The position numbers were made by a program, and so were the translations under genes. Positions 37,447-49,659 of a DNA stretch of 64,000 nucleotides are shown one piece after another. Below the pieces are notes generated by a model that was given only the letters and a program-made list of their open reading frames with translations, was not told where the DNA came from and did not search any database. Positions within the stretch are counted from its first letter, which is position 1; every line of letters starts with the position of its first letter. Source of the DNA: Geosiphon pyriformis (Eukaryota; Glomeromycota; Glomeromycetes; Archaeosporales; Geosiphonaceae); the NCBI GenBank assembly GCA_016748015.1, contig JAAOMT010000769.1:4441-68440 (forward strand), written 5' to 3'.

Positions 37447-40400
37447 ATGACCAATCTTTATCTGGAAAATTGCCATGTGTAACATTAGAGATATGAACAA
37501 TCCTGCCAAACAGAACGATATTGTTTAATAACACAAAGATATGAACAATTTGATTTTGATTTTTATGGAGATGAAGTTGAGAAATAAGACTTATCTGTGG
37601 TTGGCTAACAAGTTTGACGGTGTTCACATGTTCTCTTCTGGTTTGAATTCTGGCTATGTTGGTGCTGGCATCACAATTGTGTTGAACAGTTCTTTGGTTA
37701 AGCATGTTTGTAAGGTTTCTAAGGTTCCGGTTTGACTTCTGTGTATCAGACTTCTTTTCAGAAACAAACTCTCAGTTTCTATTTTGGGGCTTTACACTAG
37801 TGTCTCGTCAGCTGTTTGATTTTTTCAGGCTGGCGAGATTAATTTTTTAATTGCAAAGGCTGTTAATGAATCTTCTTTTGTTGTTCTTGGTGGTGATTTC
37901 AACAAGAATGGTTCTCATAGATGTGCCAGCTTCAGAAAATGTTTTGAGTTGGGCCTGGTCAACTTTCTGTGTAGAAGCTCATTTGTGAAGACACTGACTT
38001 GGTGCAACTCTTGTGGTGTCAATAAAACAATTGATTATGTTTTTATCTCTTTTAATTTGGTTGGTGTGGTGGTGGATTGCAGTATAGCTAGTGTTGAGGA
38101 CTTTTTCAACACTAATCACAGGGCTGTTTCTGTTTTTGTGGGCTTGAATGGCCTGCTTGATGTCTGGTTAAATTTAAAACGCAAGCAAGCAAATAAGGAT
38201 CATTGGAAGTATGATATCAAAAATGTCAATGAGTTTAAGTGGTCTGAATTTGGAGAGGCCACAGCTGTTAACACTTGTATATTCTCAGATGCTTTTGTTG
38301 TGGCTAAGTGGTATTTGGATTTGGATGCAATGTGAAATATTGTTCACAAAGTTTTGGTTCTTTTGGCTGATGGAACTTTCAGAAGAAAATGATTTAAGTG
38401 CTTTGATAGTGTTTTTAATAAAGTGTCTTCCAGATTTCATAAACTGGAGCTACTTGTGTCTAAACTGGTTAAAGCTTCTCATCTAGTTTCTGGTGAAGAC
38501 TTTGCTTTTTTGTTGGATACTTGGGACAGACTTGATTCTGTGGGTGCTTCTTCAGTGAAGTCTTTATTTTTTGCTGGCTCCGGTTTTGATGCTGTCTATT
38601 CTGAGCTGGCTAAGACTAGAAAGTTTTACTGCTCTGTTAAATTGAGAGAATCTAAACATGCCAAAGCTTCTCATATAAGACAGGCTATTGAGAGGAGGAT
38701 GGAGAGTTTTGAGGTAGACAAGGGTCATACTATCTGGAGTGTTTTGGAGAGGCCATTTTGGAAGGTGGTATTGGATTATCTGATTGTGGGTGAGGATTTG
38801 GTCTTAGAGCCTGAGTTGGTTAAATCTAAGATGGATGTGATTATGGAGAGTTGGACTCAGAAGTGTGTAGTGGTGCCTGACATTTCTAGTAATTGGAAAT
38901 GACAATTCCAGCCTTTGGATCATGTCTTTAATGGTGCCTTTACCAACATTATGTGCTCAATTAGTTTTGATGAAATGTTTGGGGTTATTTTCAATTTGCC
39001 CAAGGGGAAAGCAGCTGGTCTTTCTGGTATACTTAATGAATTTTAGAAACATTGTGATAAGTCAGTTTTAGATATGCTTTTGGTACTCTTGAACTTTTGC
39101 TTAGTTAGTGAGGCAATACCTGGTCCTTGAAGGGAGGCTTGGGTTTCAATGATTCTTAAACCTTATAAGTGGGAGAGTGTTCTTACAAATATTTGTCCCA
39201 TTGCTCTGATTGAAACAGCTCGCAAAATACTTTTCAAGATTCTTTCGGACTGGATCTCTTCAGCTTGTAGTGCTTTTAATGTTCTTTGTGAGGACAATTT
39301 TTCTGTTTTGAAAGATACAATTACGCAATTACCCATTTTTGCTATCAGTTCTGTAATTGAGGATGCCTTAGAGAAGAACCAGAAATTGTGGCTGGTGTTG
39401 CAAAATATGTGGAAGGCTTATGATTCTGTTGGTTGGAAGCATCTTAGGAGGAGTCTGGTCAGGATCAAGATGTGTGATAGGTTTATTAGATTCTTTGGTA
39501 ACATCCATAATGGCCATATTAACAGAGTGATGATGGATTTTGGATTGACTGATGGTTATCATGTTCATGATGGTTTGGATCAGAGTGAGATTTTCTCACC
39601 TCTTCTTTGGCATATATTTTATGATTCACTCTTGTGTAAGATCAAATGACAAGAGAGTATGTGTGGTTACAGGTTGATTTCTCATTTTGTTGTCAGAACC
39701 AGCCGCGTGGAATCTCAGAGTGAGCTGTTATCATTTCTGGCTGCTGGTGCTTTTGTTAATAATACAATTTGGGTTGGTAGCAGCTGGACTACTACTCAAT
39801 ATATTCTGGATATTGCTAGTGACTTTTTCAGGCCTAATAACATTTCAATTAACAATGACAAGACTGTGGCCATTCCCATCAACTGTAGAGTTGCAAACCC
39901 AGTTTTGACTGTTTGTGGCTTACTTATTTCTATCGCTAAAAAGGGTGTACCTCATTGTTATCTGAGTATATTTGTGTTTTTCAAGATCTAGCCTGGCTAA
40001 AGCACATTTGGATGTTCGGTTTTTTGTTAATCTCGTACTTAGAAAGGCGATTTTGGATAAGCAGTTTGCTTATTTGGTGTTTTTGGTTCTCTTTCCTATT
40101 ATCAGCTACAGAACTCAGTTCAGTTTTGTTCCTTTTAGTGTATATAATAAATGGGATGCTTTGATTTGCAAGGACTTGAAATTTAAATCTGGGCTGCTGC
40201 TAGATTTTCCCAATGATCCACTTCATCATCCTTTCTTGTACAATTTAAAAACTTTTGAGCAAATTCAGGCTGAGAGCAAGTCGGCTTCTGTCATTGCTTT
40301 TGTGAATTCTGTTGGTGTTTTGAGTCATCTGTTTGTTCACCGGTCTCATAACTTCCAGGTTCTCAGCTGGCACCCCCATCACCCTCTATTGCTTCTGGTC

Positions 40401-42125
40401 CATATTAGTGTCAGCTCTTCGAATAACTTTCTGGCAGGTGTGGTTTGTGTTTTTTCTGGATGTAATTTATCTCTAGGTGGCTCTCTGGCTAGTGCTTTTC
40501 ATCTTTGGGGTGGTACTCCTATGTTCTTGGTTCTTGGTAAAAAAGTTTTTTTTAAATAAGTCTCTTTCCTCAGATGTTATGGTATTGCCTTTGTAGAACA
40601 GCTTCATAGCTGGGATAGTGAAATTTTTGATTGGAAGACTTTCAAGCATTGGAAGAGACTGGATCCCTGTGGCCCAGTTTTCTCGTGGTTTGATCTCTCT
40701 GTTTATTTTCTTGGTGGTGCTGCTTCTTCTTCTGTTTGCTCTTCTCATGTGGAATTTTGTGGTTCTTTGGATGTTCATTGGTCTTTTGGTTTTGGTGCTG
40801 TCTGCAACAGTCTGTTGAATGCTGGTGTCACCCATCTTTCTGTGTATATGGATGGGTTTCTGAGTAACTTGGGTACTATTGACATGAAGGCTGGTGCTGC
40901 TGTTTTTTTTGAAGACATTAATTTGAGTCTGGGTGTGGGGGTGTCTGGTTTGGTCTCTTCTACCTTGGTGGAGTTGCAGGCCATTGCTTTGGCTCTTGAG
41001 TGTGTTCCTTCTTTCTGTGTGGTCGACTTGTTCTCAAACAGCCAGGGGGCTCTGGATGCATACAAGTTGGAGTCTTTATTGATTGAACCTGATTACAAAA
41101 ATCATTGTTGGATCAAGTGTTATCACATTGTCAATGTCATTCGTCACAAAAATTTGGATGTAAATTGGATTAAGATTAAAGATCATTCAGGCATTTCAGG
41201 CAATGAGCGTGCTGATGCATTAGCTAGAGATGCTGCTTTCTCTGCTTGGTGTCTGCCCCATTTAGTCAATGAGAAGTTTATTAAGACTGGTATTGATGCA
41301 GTTTCTGGTAATTTTAGACACTTTGTTCATGATGTTTTTAGGTTAATCTATTATGCACATTGAGAGGTTGGTTCCAGTTTCCAGGTTGTTCCAGCTAATT
41401 TGCATGCTGATATTGATTGGCTGAGATCTTTTCTGGTTTGGCACCCGCACTCTCACTTGGCTTCGAGTTTCACTAGTGCATGAACTGCTGACTTTCAAAC
41501 ATACTTTATGAAGACTCTTTACTATCAGCTCCCTGTTGTTGTGCAGAAGTGCTTATATGATAGGAGTTATCCCAATGTGGTGTGTTTGTTTTGTGGTGAC
41601 ATTGAGGTCTTGGACCATATTTTTTCTTGTTCATTTGAGACTGTTGGTTATGCTCAGCTGTTAGATAATCATGCATTGGCTTGAGAGGTGCACTCTGGTT
41701 TGGTTTGGTCTTCTTTGTGTGTCTCACAATTGCTGTCCACTTGTGTTGCTGATGCTGTAGTTGGTACAGTTCTGTGTAAAGGCTTTGTTTTCAGTGGTTG
41801 GTTTTGTAAATCAGTTTTGGTTTTTAAGGATTTCAAGATTGTGACTTTGGTCATTGTAAATTTCATGTGTGCATTCTGTCTCTCTTTTCGGGATGATATT
41901 TGGCTGGTCCGTGCTAAACACTGGGCTTATATGGAAAAAAATGGACTTATTCTATATGATAGTTCTGTTCCAGTTTCAGTTTTTGGTTCTACTTTGTTGT
42001 TTTCTCCTAGTGTAATCAGATTGTTGGGTATTGCTGAGGCTTTTGGTGTTGGTTTCAGATTTCGCAAGTTCTGTTTGTTTTTTTCAGGTATTGATGATAT
42101 AGTCTCTATTCATATAGGTGCTTAG
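37447..42125 (+). pseudogene. LINE copy 2 ORF2, broken, catalytic residues lost
   Basis: It has the same domain order as copy 1: endonuclease, RT, RNase H, zinc finger. The endonuclease GGDFN is intact here (Asp at 37,895-37,897). In the RT, the motif A Asp is Asn at 39,404-39,406, and the FVDD box is FVNN at 39,752-39,763. In RNase H, SDSQ has become SNSQ. Stops replace Trp at about 37,736, 37,818, 38,335, 38,391, 39,043, 39,127, 41,360 and 41,684, with frameshifts near 39,985 and 40,555. All these damaging codon changes are G to A on the element sense strand. Confidence 0.88.
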
Positions 42126-42267
42126 TGTTGTTTTGGTTGGTCTGAGTGGCTGGTTACGTGTGGAAAATACATGATTCACTTCTAGTTTAGATCATTTGAA
42201 TAATGTATAGTACTAGGTTATATTTAGATTTCACTCATTAAACGTAATAAAAAAAAAAATAATAGGG

Positions 42268-45200
42268 TCTTAATTGGATTAAGTTATAAAAAATACACAA
42301 TTTATATTTGTGTTTAATTATTATTAATAAATACATGTATAAATTATTCAAAATTTAACCAATAACTTTACAGTTAAATTTTAAAAATATAATTTTAATA
42401 GTTAAAATATCAATAGTTATAATACAATACATAAATAATAAAATTAATTATACACTTTAATTAAAATCAGTTTAATATTTTTTGAAAAAATTATAACAGC
42501 TGTATTATTTTTATTACCAATTTTAAATTATTTTCTATTTTTGAATTTTTTTGAAAAATTAGCAGCTATAATTTTAAGACCAATTACATTAATTTACACT
42601 TTATTTTTATTAACTATTTTTAATCTTTAAGTATTTTTTAAGAATAAATATTATTATTTTTTTGGTTAATTATCTATAAATGATCAGTAAAAATTTAAAT
42701 ATATTGATTTTAAACCACATTAAAAATTATAAAAACAATTTAAATTTTATTAAACAACAAAACAAAACAAAACATTTTTTAAGAAAAAAATGTAAATTGC
42801 TTTAGTATAAACTTTTGCTTTTTAAAACTTTTATAAATTTATTTATCAAATTTTAAAATTTGCCATATCTTTATTAAAGTAAAATTTTTATTGTAAATTC
42901 ATTTTTATATTAAACAGTTATGGTTATCAAAATTTAAAAGATAACAAAAAAGTTTTTTTATTACTCATTATTAATTATGACAAAAATAAAAAAAATTAAA
43001 AATATTTGTTGTTTTATTGTATTTTATAGTTTTTTTTTTGATTTAATTTTTTATTTATAAATTTACTGTAATAAATTTCAATAGCATCTTTTAACTTTAA
43101 CAATAAAGAGTAAAAATTAACTACAAAACACCAAATTTCTTTATAAATTTATAAAATATTTATTATAAAATAATTTATTTTTATTAAACATATTTATATA
43201 TTTATAAATATTAATACTTATAAAATTATTACTAATAATTAAAATTTTTTATATTTAACTTTTAATTTCAAATTAATATTATATTTATAATTTATTAAAA
43301 AATTTTAAACAAAAAAAACAATTTTGAGTTTTTTATTCTATTAAAATTAAACAAATAAACTAACTTTTTAATCCAATCTTTAAAAACAAAGTTTTTAGTA
43401 ATAATTATATAATATTTATAAGACTTTAAATTAGTAAGTAAAATATTAATTACAAGTTTTTAAGTATTTATATTTTTTTATTTATATTTTTTTTGACAAT
43501 AGTATTTAAAATATTTTTATTTTGTCATATTATATTTGAATATTTAAAATTATATAATTATTTTTTGTAATTATTAAAAGTTTTTTATGTAGAATCTTTA
43601 TTAAATAAGTTTACAAATTAACAATTAAGCAGTTAACAAACTTAAACTTAATATAATTATTAGAATACTAAATTATAACAAATCTTTTTTAATTAACATA
43701 TTTAGTTAAAGTATTAATATATTATATAATATATTTAGCTTTTATAAAGTACAATTTACAAAAATATATAGTTTTTTTTACAATATACAATGCATTACCA
43801 AAAATATTGTTTAATATATTAATAAAAATTTCAGTTTTATTTATAATATATATAAATTATAAATAATATTAATATTGTTTTTTTTGTTTTTATTGAATAA
43901 TATTAAAAATTGTGGTTTTACCAAAATATGAATTTTACATATTATTTAATTGACAATTACAATAAATAAAATTAATAAATTAACAAAATTATAATAAAAA
44001 TAATATTAATAAAAAATCTTGAATTTATATATTTTTTATAATTATAATAAATTAATATTAGATCTTTAGTCGAAATGTTTTTTATAAAAAATAAATCTTT
44101 CAATATAATAAATTATTTAAATTTAATATTCTGAAAAATGATATTTAAGTATCAAATTATAAAGTTTTATTTTTTGAAAAAAGAACTTAATTTTAATTTA
44201 GACAATTAATTTTTTGAAATAAATAAATAAAATTCAACTGTAATAAGTAATTTTTGTGTTAATTAAAAAAACTCGAATAGAAAGATAAAACAATATTTAT
44301 TCTTAAATAATTAATATAAATAAATTTAATATTTAGCTTCTTTAAATTAAAAGCTCAATATATCATATAAAATAAATAATACTTTATTTATTTTATTAAG
44401 TTCTTAATACAGTTAATGATGATCTAAATATTTAATTAGATATTTATATAAAATTTTTATAATTCTAAAGAAGTTTTTCTGTATTTATTAGATTAAATAT
44501 TAAATTTTAATAATTCTAAAAAATATTATTTTATAATAAAGTTTTTTATTTATAATAAAACGTATATATTTAACAAATAAAAAATTAAAATTATTTTTAT
44601 TAACAAATTAAACTATAAAATATTTAACTTTTAATATTTATTTTGTTTTGTTTAAATTATGTTTCAATTTCATTAATTGAAAATATAACAAATCTATTTG
44701 TAAATTTGATATATTAATTTAATTTTTTTTAGTTAATTTGTATAATTAATTTATAGAAATATTATTTTTAAAAAGTTTTGTTATGAATAAATCTTTTATT
44801 TTTATTTATTTACTTAGCTATAATTAATTATATATATTAGTTACTAATATCATTAATTAGCCATTTTATTTTTAAAACTTGTTATTGCTATAATTATTAA
44901 CTTGATTAATAACTTAATTATTGACTTAGTTATTAATTTAGTCATTAACCTAATCAATAACTTGATTATTAAACAAATCATTAATGTAATTACTAACTTA
45001 ATCTTTAATTTTTTTTTGAGAATATATAAACAAGATTTTTTAAAACTGTAAAAAAACATTTATACTTAAATTATAGATCAATACAATAATATCAATTCTT
45101 TTATTTATTTTTTACTATTTATTTATTTATTTTTTTTAATTTGTATAATTATTAATTTTTATAAATATATTAAATAAATATTTATTTAAAAATACAATTG

Positions 45201-47879
45201 CTATTATTTAAAGTAAAATTATCTATTTATTAATAAATTATTAATTACTATTTAATTTATGTTATTATTATCACTTAATTGAATTATTTTCTATTCTTTG
45301 TTCTATCAATAATTTGTGCTAATAATAATTAATATTTAATTATATTAGAACAATAGCTCTTGATTATAGCTATTAACAGAATACTTATTTTTTAATTTAG
45401 TTGTGTTTACTAAAATTGATTAAAAAAAGCACTAAAATTATAACATTAAAAATTATTTATTAAAAAACATTAAAACAAAGCATAAAATAAATAATAAAAA
45501 TTACTTATTAAAAAGATATATTTATTAGAATAAATTAGTTATTAAACTGAAAAGTTAGATACTATAATAAATTGTATAAAAAAAAAGCTTTCTTTTTAAA
45601 AAAATATATTTTAATTAGAATGAATCTTTATTTAAACTTAAGTTATTTTTTTTATAAATCAATTCAAATAAAATTTAAATTAAAAAACATAAATCTTTTA
45701 ATTATTACTTAAATTTATTTTTTCTTATTAAATTTTAAAATTAATTAACTATTAATTTTAGTAATTATTAATAACTTCTAAGCCTAAATTTAAAATAATT
45801 TTTTAACCCATTTTTTATTTTTATAGCAAAATAATTACACATATTTTAAAAAGCTTACAGATAAAATTTTTCTGTAAAAAAATCAACTTTTATCACAAAA
45901 TTAGCCATTTTATTATAAATTCAACAGAATATATAATCTTAAGTATAAAAAAATACTTTTAAAAAAATTAGCTTATTAGAAATTCACAAACTTTTATTAA
46001 TAACAGATTACAATAAAACAAATATTAATAATATTAATAAAAAGTAAAAAAACTTTTGGTAACAGCATTTAAAAAATATGTTTTTGTTTTTTCTTTAATA
46101 ATTATTATATTATTTACTATTTATGTTCGGAATTTTATAAATAATTTATAAATTGGCTAATAGTAAATCTTGTTTAATTTTTAGAATTATTAGTTAAAGC
46201 AATACAAAAAATCCAAAAACCTTTAATATTAATCTTATTATAATTAATTATAATAGCTTTAATATAATTTAAAACCTAAAAATTAAGATTTTTTAGTCTG
46301 TTATCAATATAAAAACATTGGCTATTTGACATAAAATTGTAATAATTTACTAATGTTTTCTTTAATTATAAGAAATAACAATTAAATTAATAATAAAATT
46401 AATAATAGTTAAGCTTTTAATTCAAATACAAATTAGGCTTATATAAACTTTTTTAAAAAAATTTTTTTAAAAATATAAGTTTTTAAATTAATAAACATAT
46501 CTTTTAAAAATAAAAATACAAGCCAAAAAAAAAAGTTTTTTTGTTTAGTTTTAATTTAATTAATAATAACATAGAATTACAAAAAACTAATAGCAAACTA
46601 TTAAGTTATATCAGATTTAAAAAACAGAAAATAAATTTCAATCTGAATTTTAATACTACTACTTTAAAAATATTCAAAAATTTATCAAAATTAAAACTAT
46701 CAAAAATTATTCAAAAATTAAATTTTTATTTAATAGTTAATGATCTAATAAAAACACCTGTTTATATTATTTTTGATCACTTTATAATTTATTCACAATT
46801 CTGAAAAAACTTTCAAAAATTTTTAATATTCAAAAAATATATCCAAAGATTAACAAATGTTTTTAATAAAATAATATTTCTCTTATTTGTAAAACACAAA
46901 TATTTAGATATTTTATAAATTGATATTAAATACAATTAGAAAAAAAGTTAATAAACTATTAAGAATTAATTTAGTTATAACAACTTATTACAAAAAAAAT
47001 TTGTAACAACTTCGAAAAAGCATGTGATTTAATATTTTGACACGTGACTTTATTTGTTTCGTCGATCACTGCGCCATATATGGCGCAGTGATCAACGTCT
47101 CAATTTGTTTTAAATTATGTAATATTAATTATTTTTATTAGTTAAAAATAATTACATATATTATATTATATAGTTTTTGAATTTGATATATATTATTTGT
47201 ATATTATAGTACAAAAACACATCAAAATTTTTGGTGTAACTGCTTTTATTCTTGCACAACAAAAAGTTTTTTTTGTTTAAACAGTACATAAGTTACAAGA
47301 AAAACTTATATATTATGAATATAAACATAAAAATTTGTGTACTAAATATAAACTATAAATTTTAAAGTGTTAAAGACAACAAGTTACACAAAATTTAATT
47401 CTTCAAACTATTTTAGATAATATTCACTTAAATATATTAATTATAATTATAATTGTAATTAATAGTATAATAGCAATTTTAAATATAATCATTTATATGT
47501 TATGTATTGTATTAAGATTAATATTTTAGTATAAATACAAGACAAAAAAATAACCAGTTTGCTTTTAGAGAAAAGTATATATATATTTCCAATAAAAAAT
47601 TATGTATTAAAAGATTAAAGTTATTTCTATCCTAATTTAGAATATATTTTTAATGTAAAACTGGTTAATCAATTCCAGAATTATGTCAATAAAAACCTAT
47701 TTCAATTAAATAATTAAGTGCTTATAAATAAATATAAGATCTTTGGTTATAATTTTAATCATATTTAGTGTCAAATTTTTTTAAATTTATTTAGCTATAA
47801 AATTTTGCACCAGTTATGTTTTTGAAACATAAAAAAATATCAATATAATTATAAAGACTTATAATAAACAACAAAAATT
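42268..47879. repeat. Right arm, A+T-rich middle section
   Basis: It pairs with about 11,165-17,304 in reverse. No intact gene is seen. A plus-strand ORF at 46,541-46,804 and its decayed continuation to about 46,930 match the minus-strand remnant at 13,060-13,500. It is Asn/Lys/Ile-rich and I do not recognise it. A tandem array lies at about 44,885-45,005. Two blocks are absent from the left arm: about 42,780-43,488 (roughly 700 bp, inserted next to an AACAAAACAAAAC run) and about 44,216-44,440 (roughly 225 bp). The rest is featureless. Confidence 0.75.
47060..47097. repeat. Near-perfect 38-bp palindrome, right arm
   Basis: It has the same sequence as 12,909-12,946 with a single change (GATCGACG to GATCAACG), so one arm of the hairpin has one mismatch. 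It lies about 800 bp upstream of the MULE relic. Confidence 0.95.
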
Positions 47880-49330
47880 TGAAGTTATTTAAAAGAAATT
47901 AGAATAATATTCAGATGACAGCATTAAATATTGCACTTTTGGATGTAAATTTGGTGACCAATATAAACTAAAAAAAAAGATTAATGTTTAAAATTATTAA
48001 AATACCAAATTAAAACATTAAGAATATAGTTGGCATATCAATATTAACTGCACTAAAAACTTACATAAAATAACTCATATTATTTTTAACAATACACATA
48101 ATTATTTATTATATCTTAACATTAGAAAATATGCTTTGATATATTAAAAAATTTCAGATAATATTCTTTAAAAAATTTAATTTTTAACAGAATATACAAA
48201 TTTATTAATTACCATTCATAAAAAATTATTAAAAGTAAAATTTCTAATAGCATCTATTTTTAATTGTAACTTTATGAATGCATTACAAAGATTTAAAGTT
48301 TATGACAATAAAAAACACAATATATTTTACTTGTTAACAACTCTTATAAATTGCAAATCAAATAATTTTAAATAGGTTATAAAATTTAAAATTAATAAAA
48401 ATTGGCTTACTTGTATATTTTGAATGTCTTCTGTACAAGTTGTTCTTTGGTTAAAGTATTATAATATTGTTCTAAATGACAATACAGCAAAGACTAATTA
48501 TTATTAGATGTCATTTTCTCTTTTTTTTATTGTAGACAATAACACAAAATTTTATTTCATTGTACAAGCTCTTATATTAAATGAAACTGCTAAATTGTAT
48601 AAATAGATTTTAAAATGCACAAAAAAAGCAATAATAACAGAACCATTAAGGTTTATTACTAATATTAATTCTATAATAGATACAATAATTGCTTAAGTAT
48701 ACAAAACAATTTATTAAATTCATTGTATTTTTTACATTAAAAAAAACCTATCAAAATAACTTAAATCAAAGCTTCACAATCAATATAAAAGCTTTGTTTA
48801 TGAATTTTTTTTATGTTACAATAGTTTATGTAAAAAAATTTTTATAAACAATGATTACAACTTACTAAAATATATGTTAATACTAAAAATTATCTATTAA
48901 GAGCTTTTTATTTCAGTTGACAAATAATAGTCTATGTATTTATATTAAAATATTTATTACAGAAATTCAAACTATTTCTTACATTAAAGATCTTAATAAT
49001 ATTATTAAATACATGCTTTTAGCAAATAGCAGTTTGTGATTTTGTTAATACATTAGATATAAACTGGAAAATAAGACAAAATAAAGTTATTTTTTTTGAA
49101 TATTATATACTTTTATTTTGTATAAAAATCATATTAGTTGACCACGATTTTTTTTCTGAGATTAACAAATAAATAATTCAATACTTTATATCTTATATCT
49201 TATTTATAAAACATTTAAAAATGGCAAAATATTTATACTTTATTATAAGTTAATTATTATTGAATATTAATACTTATATTAATAATAAAATTTATTTCTT
49301 AATATATTTTTTTAAATTATTTATCTAACA
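47880..49330 (+). pseudogene. MULE-type transposase relic with FAR1-like zinc finger, right-arm copy
   Basis: Decayed reading frames run in a recognisable order. First is a FAR1/WRKY-GCM1-like finger (about 47,930-48,130: CTFGC, KKK, a WHIN, then HIIFNNTHN with the spaced His). Next is a DDE segment of MULE type (about 48,525-48,730: IVDNNTK with Asp at 48,535-48,537, VQALILNET, then ITNIN, where the Asp is Asn at 48,661-48,663, then IHCIF). Then NLSK-LKSKL and later IQTIS...LNNIIK (about 48,965-49,010), typical of the region before the SWIM finger. At least six stops interrupt it. MULE transposases cut and paste DNA with long terminal repeats; none could be delimited here. Confidence 0.82.
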
Positions 49331-49659
49331 ACATTTTGATATTTAGGATTTTAATTTTAATATAATAAATAATTTTATTAAAAATGTATATAATATAAAA
49401 CAAATTTTATTGAAATTAATAGTTGCTAAAATCAATAAAAAAACATTAAAAAAGTGTAGAAAGTCACAAACCTATGACCAAAAAACAGCAAATATTTATA
49501 TTTTATTATAATTATTAATTCTGTTTCTTATTTTTATTCATGTTTATTTAATATATCTTATAGTATTATTTATTGCTATTATTTTTAAGTGATGTTATAT
49601 TCAAAAATTGTGAAATTTTACATTCAAATAATACTTTTGTAATAGTATACTAATAAAAA

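Larger units (their letters stand above)
35506..42257 (+). mobile_element. LINE retrotransposon, copy 2 (heavily mutated)
   Basis: It is from the same family as 2,647-9,396, with matching 5' leader and 3' end. It is flanked by a 10-bp target-site duplication, AATAATAGGG, at 35,496-35,505 and 42,258-42,267 (the leading As may belong to the tail). The uninterrupted site, read as CCCTATTATT, is at 17,305-17,314 in the left arm. It points in the same window direction as copy 1, hence opposite relative to the arms. More than a dozen in-frame stops make it inactive. Confidence 0.95.

Noticed and set aside
44853-45059. Leu/Ile/Lys-rich minus-strand ORF, like a membrane helix
   Set aside because: It is generated by the short AATCAAGTTAAT tandem array.
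46541-46804. Plus-strand ORF with DHFIIYS, first taken for a reverse transcriptase YxDD box
   Set aside because: The surrounding residues do not follow RT order; the real Gypsy RT box is at 984-995. The ORF is left unassigned.
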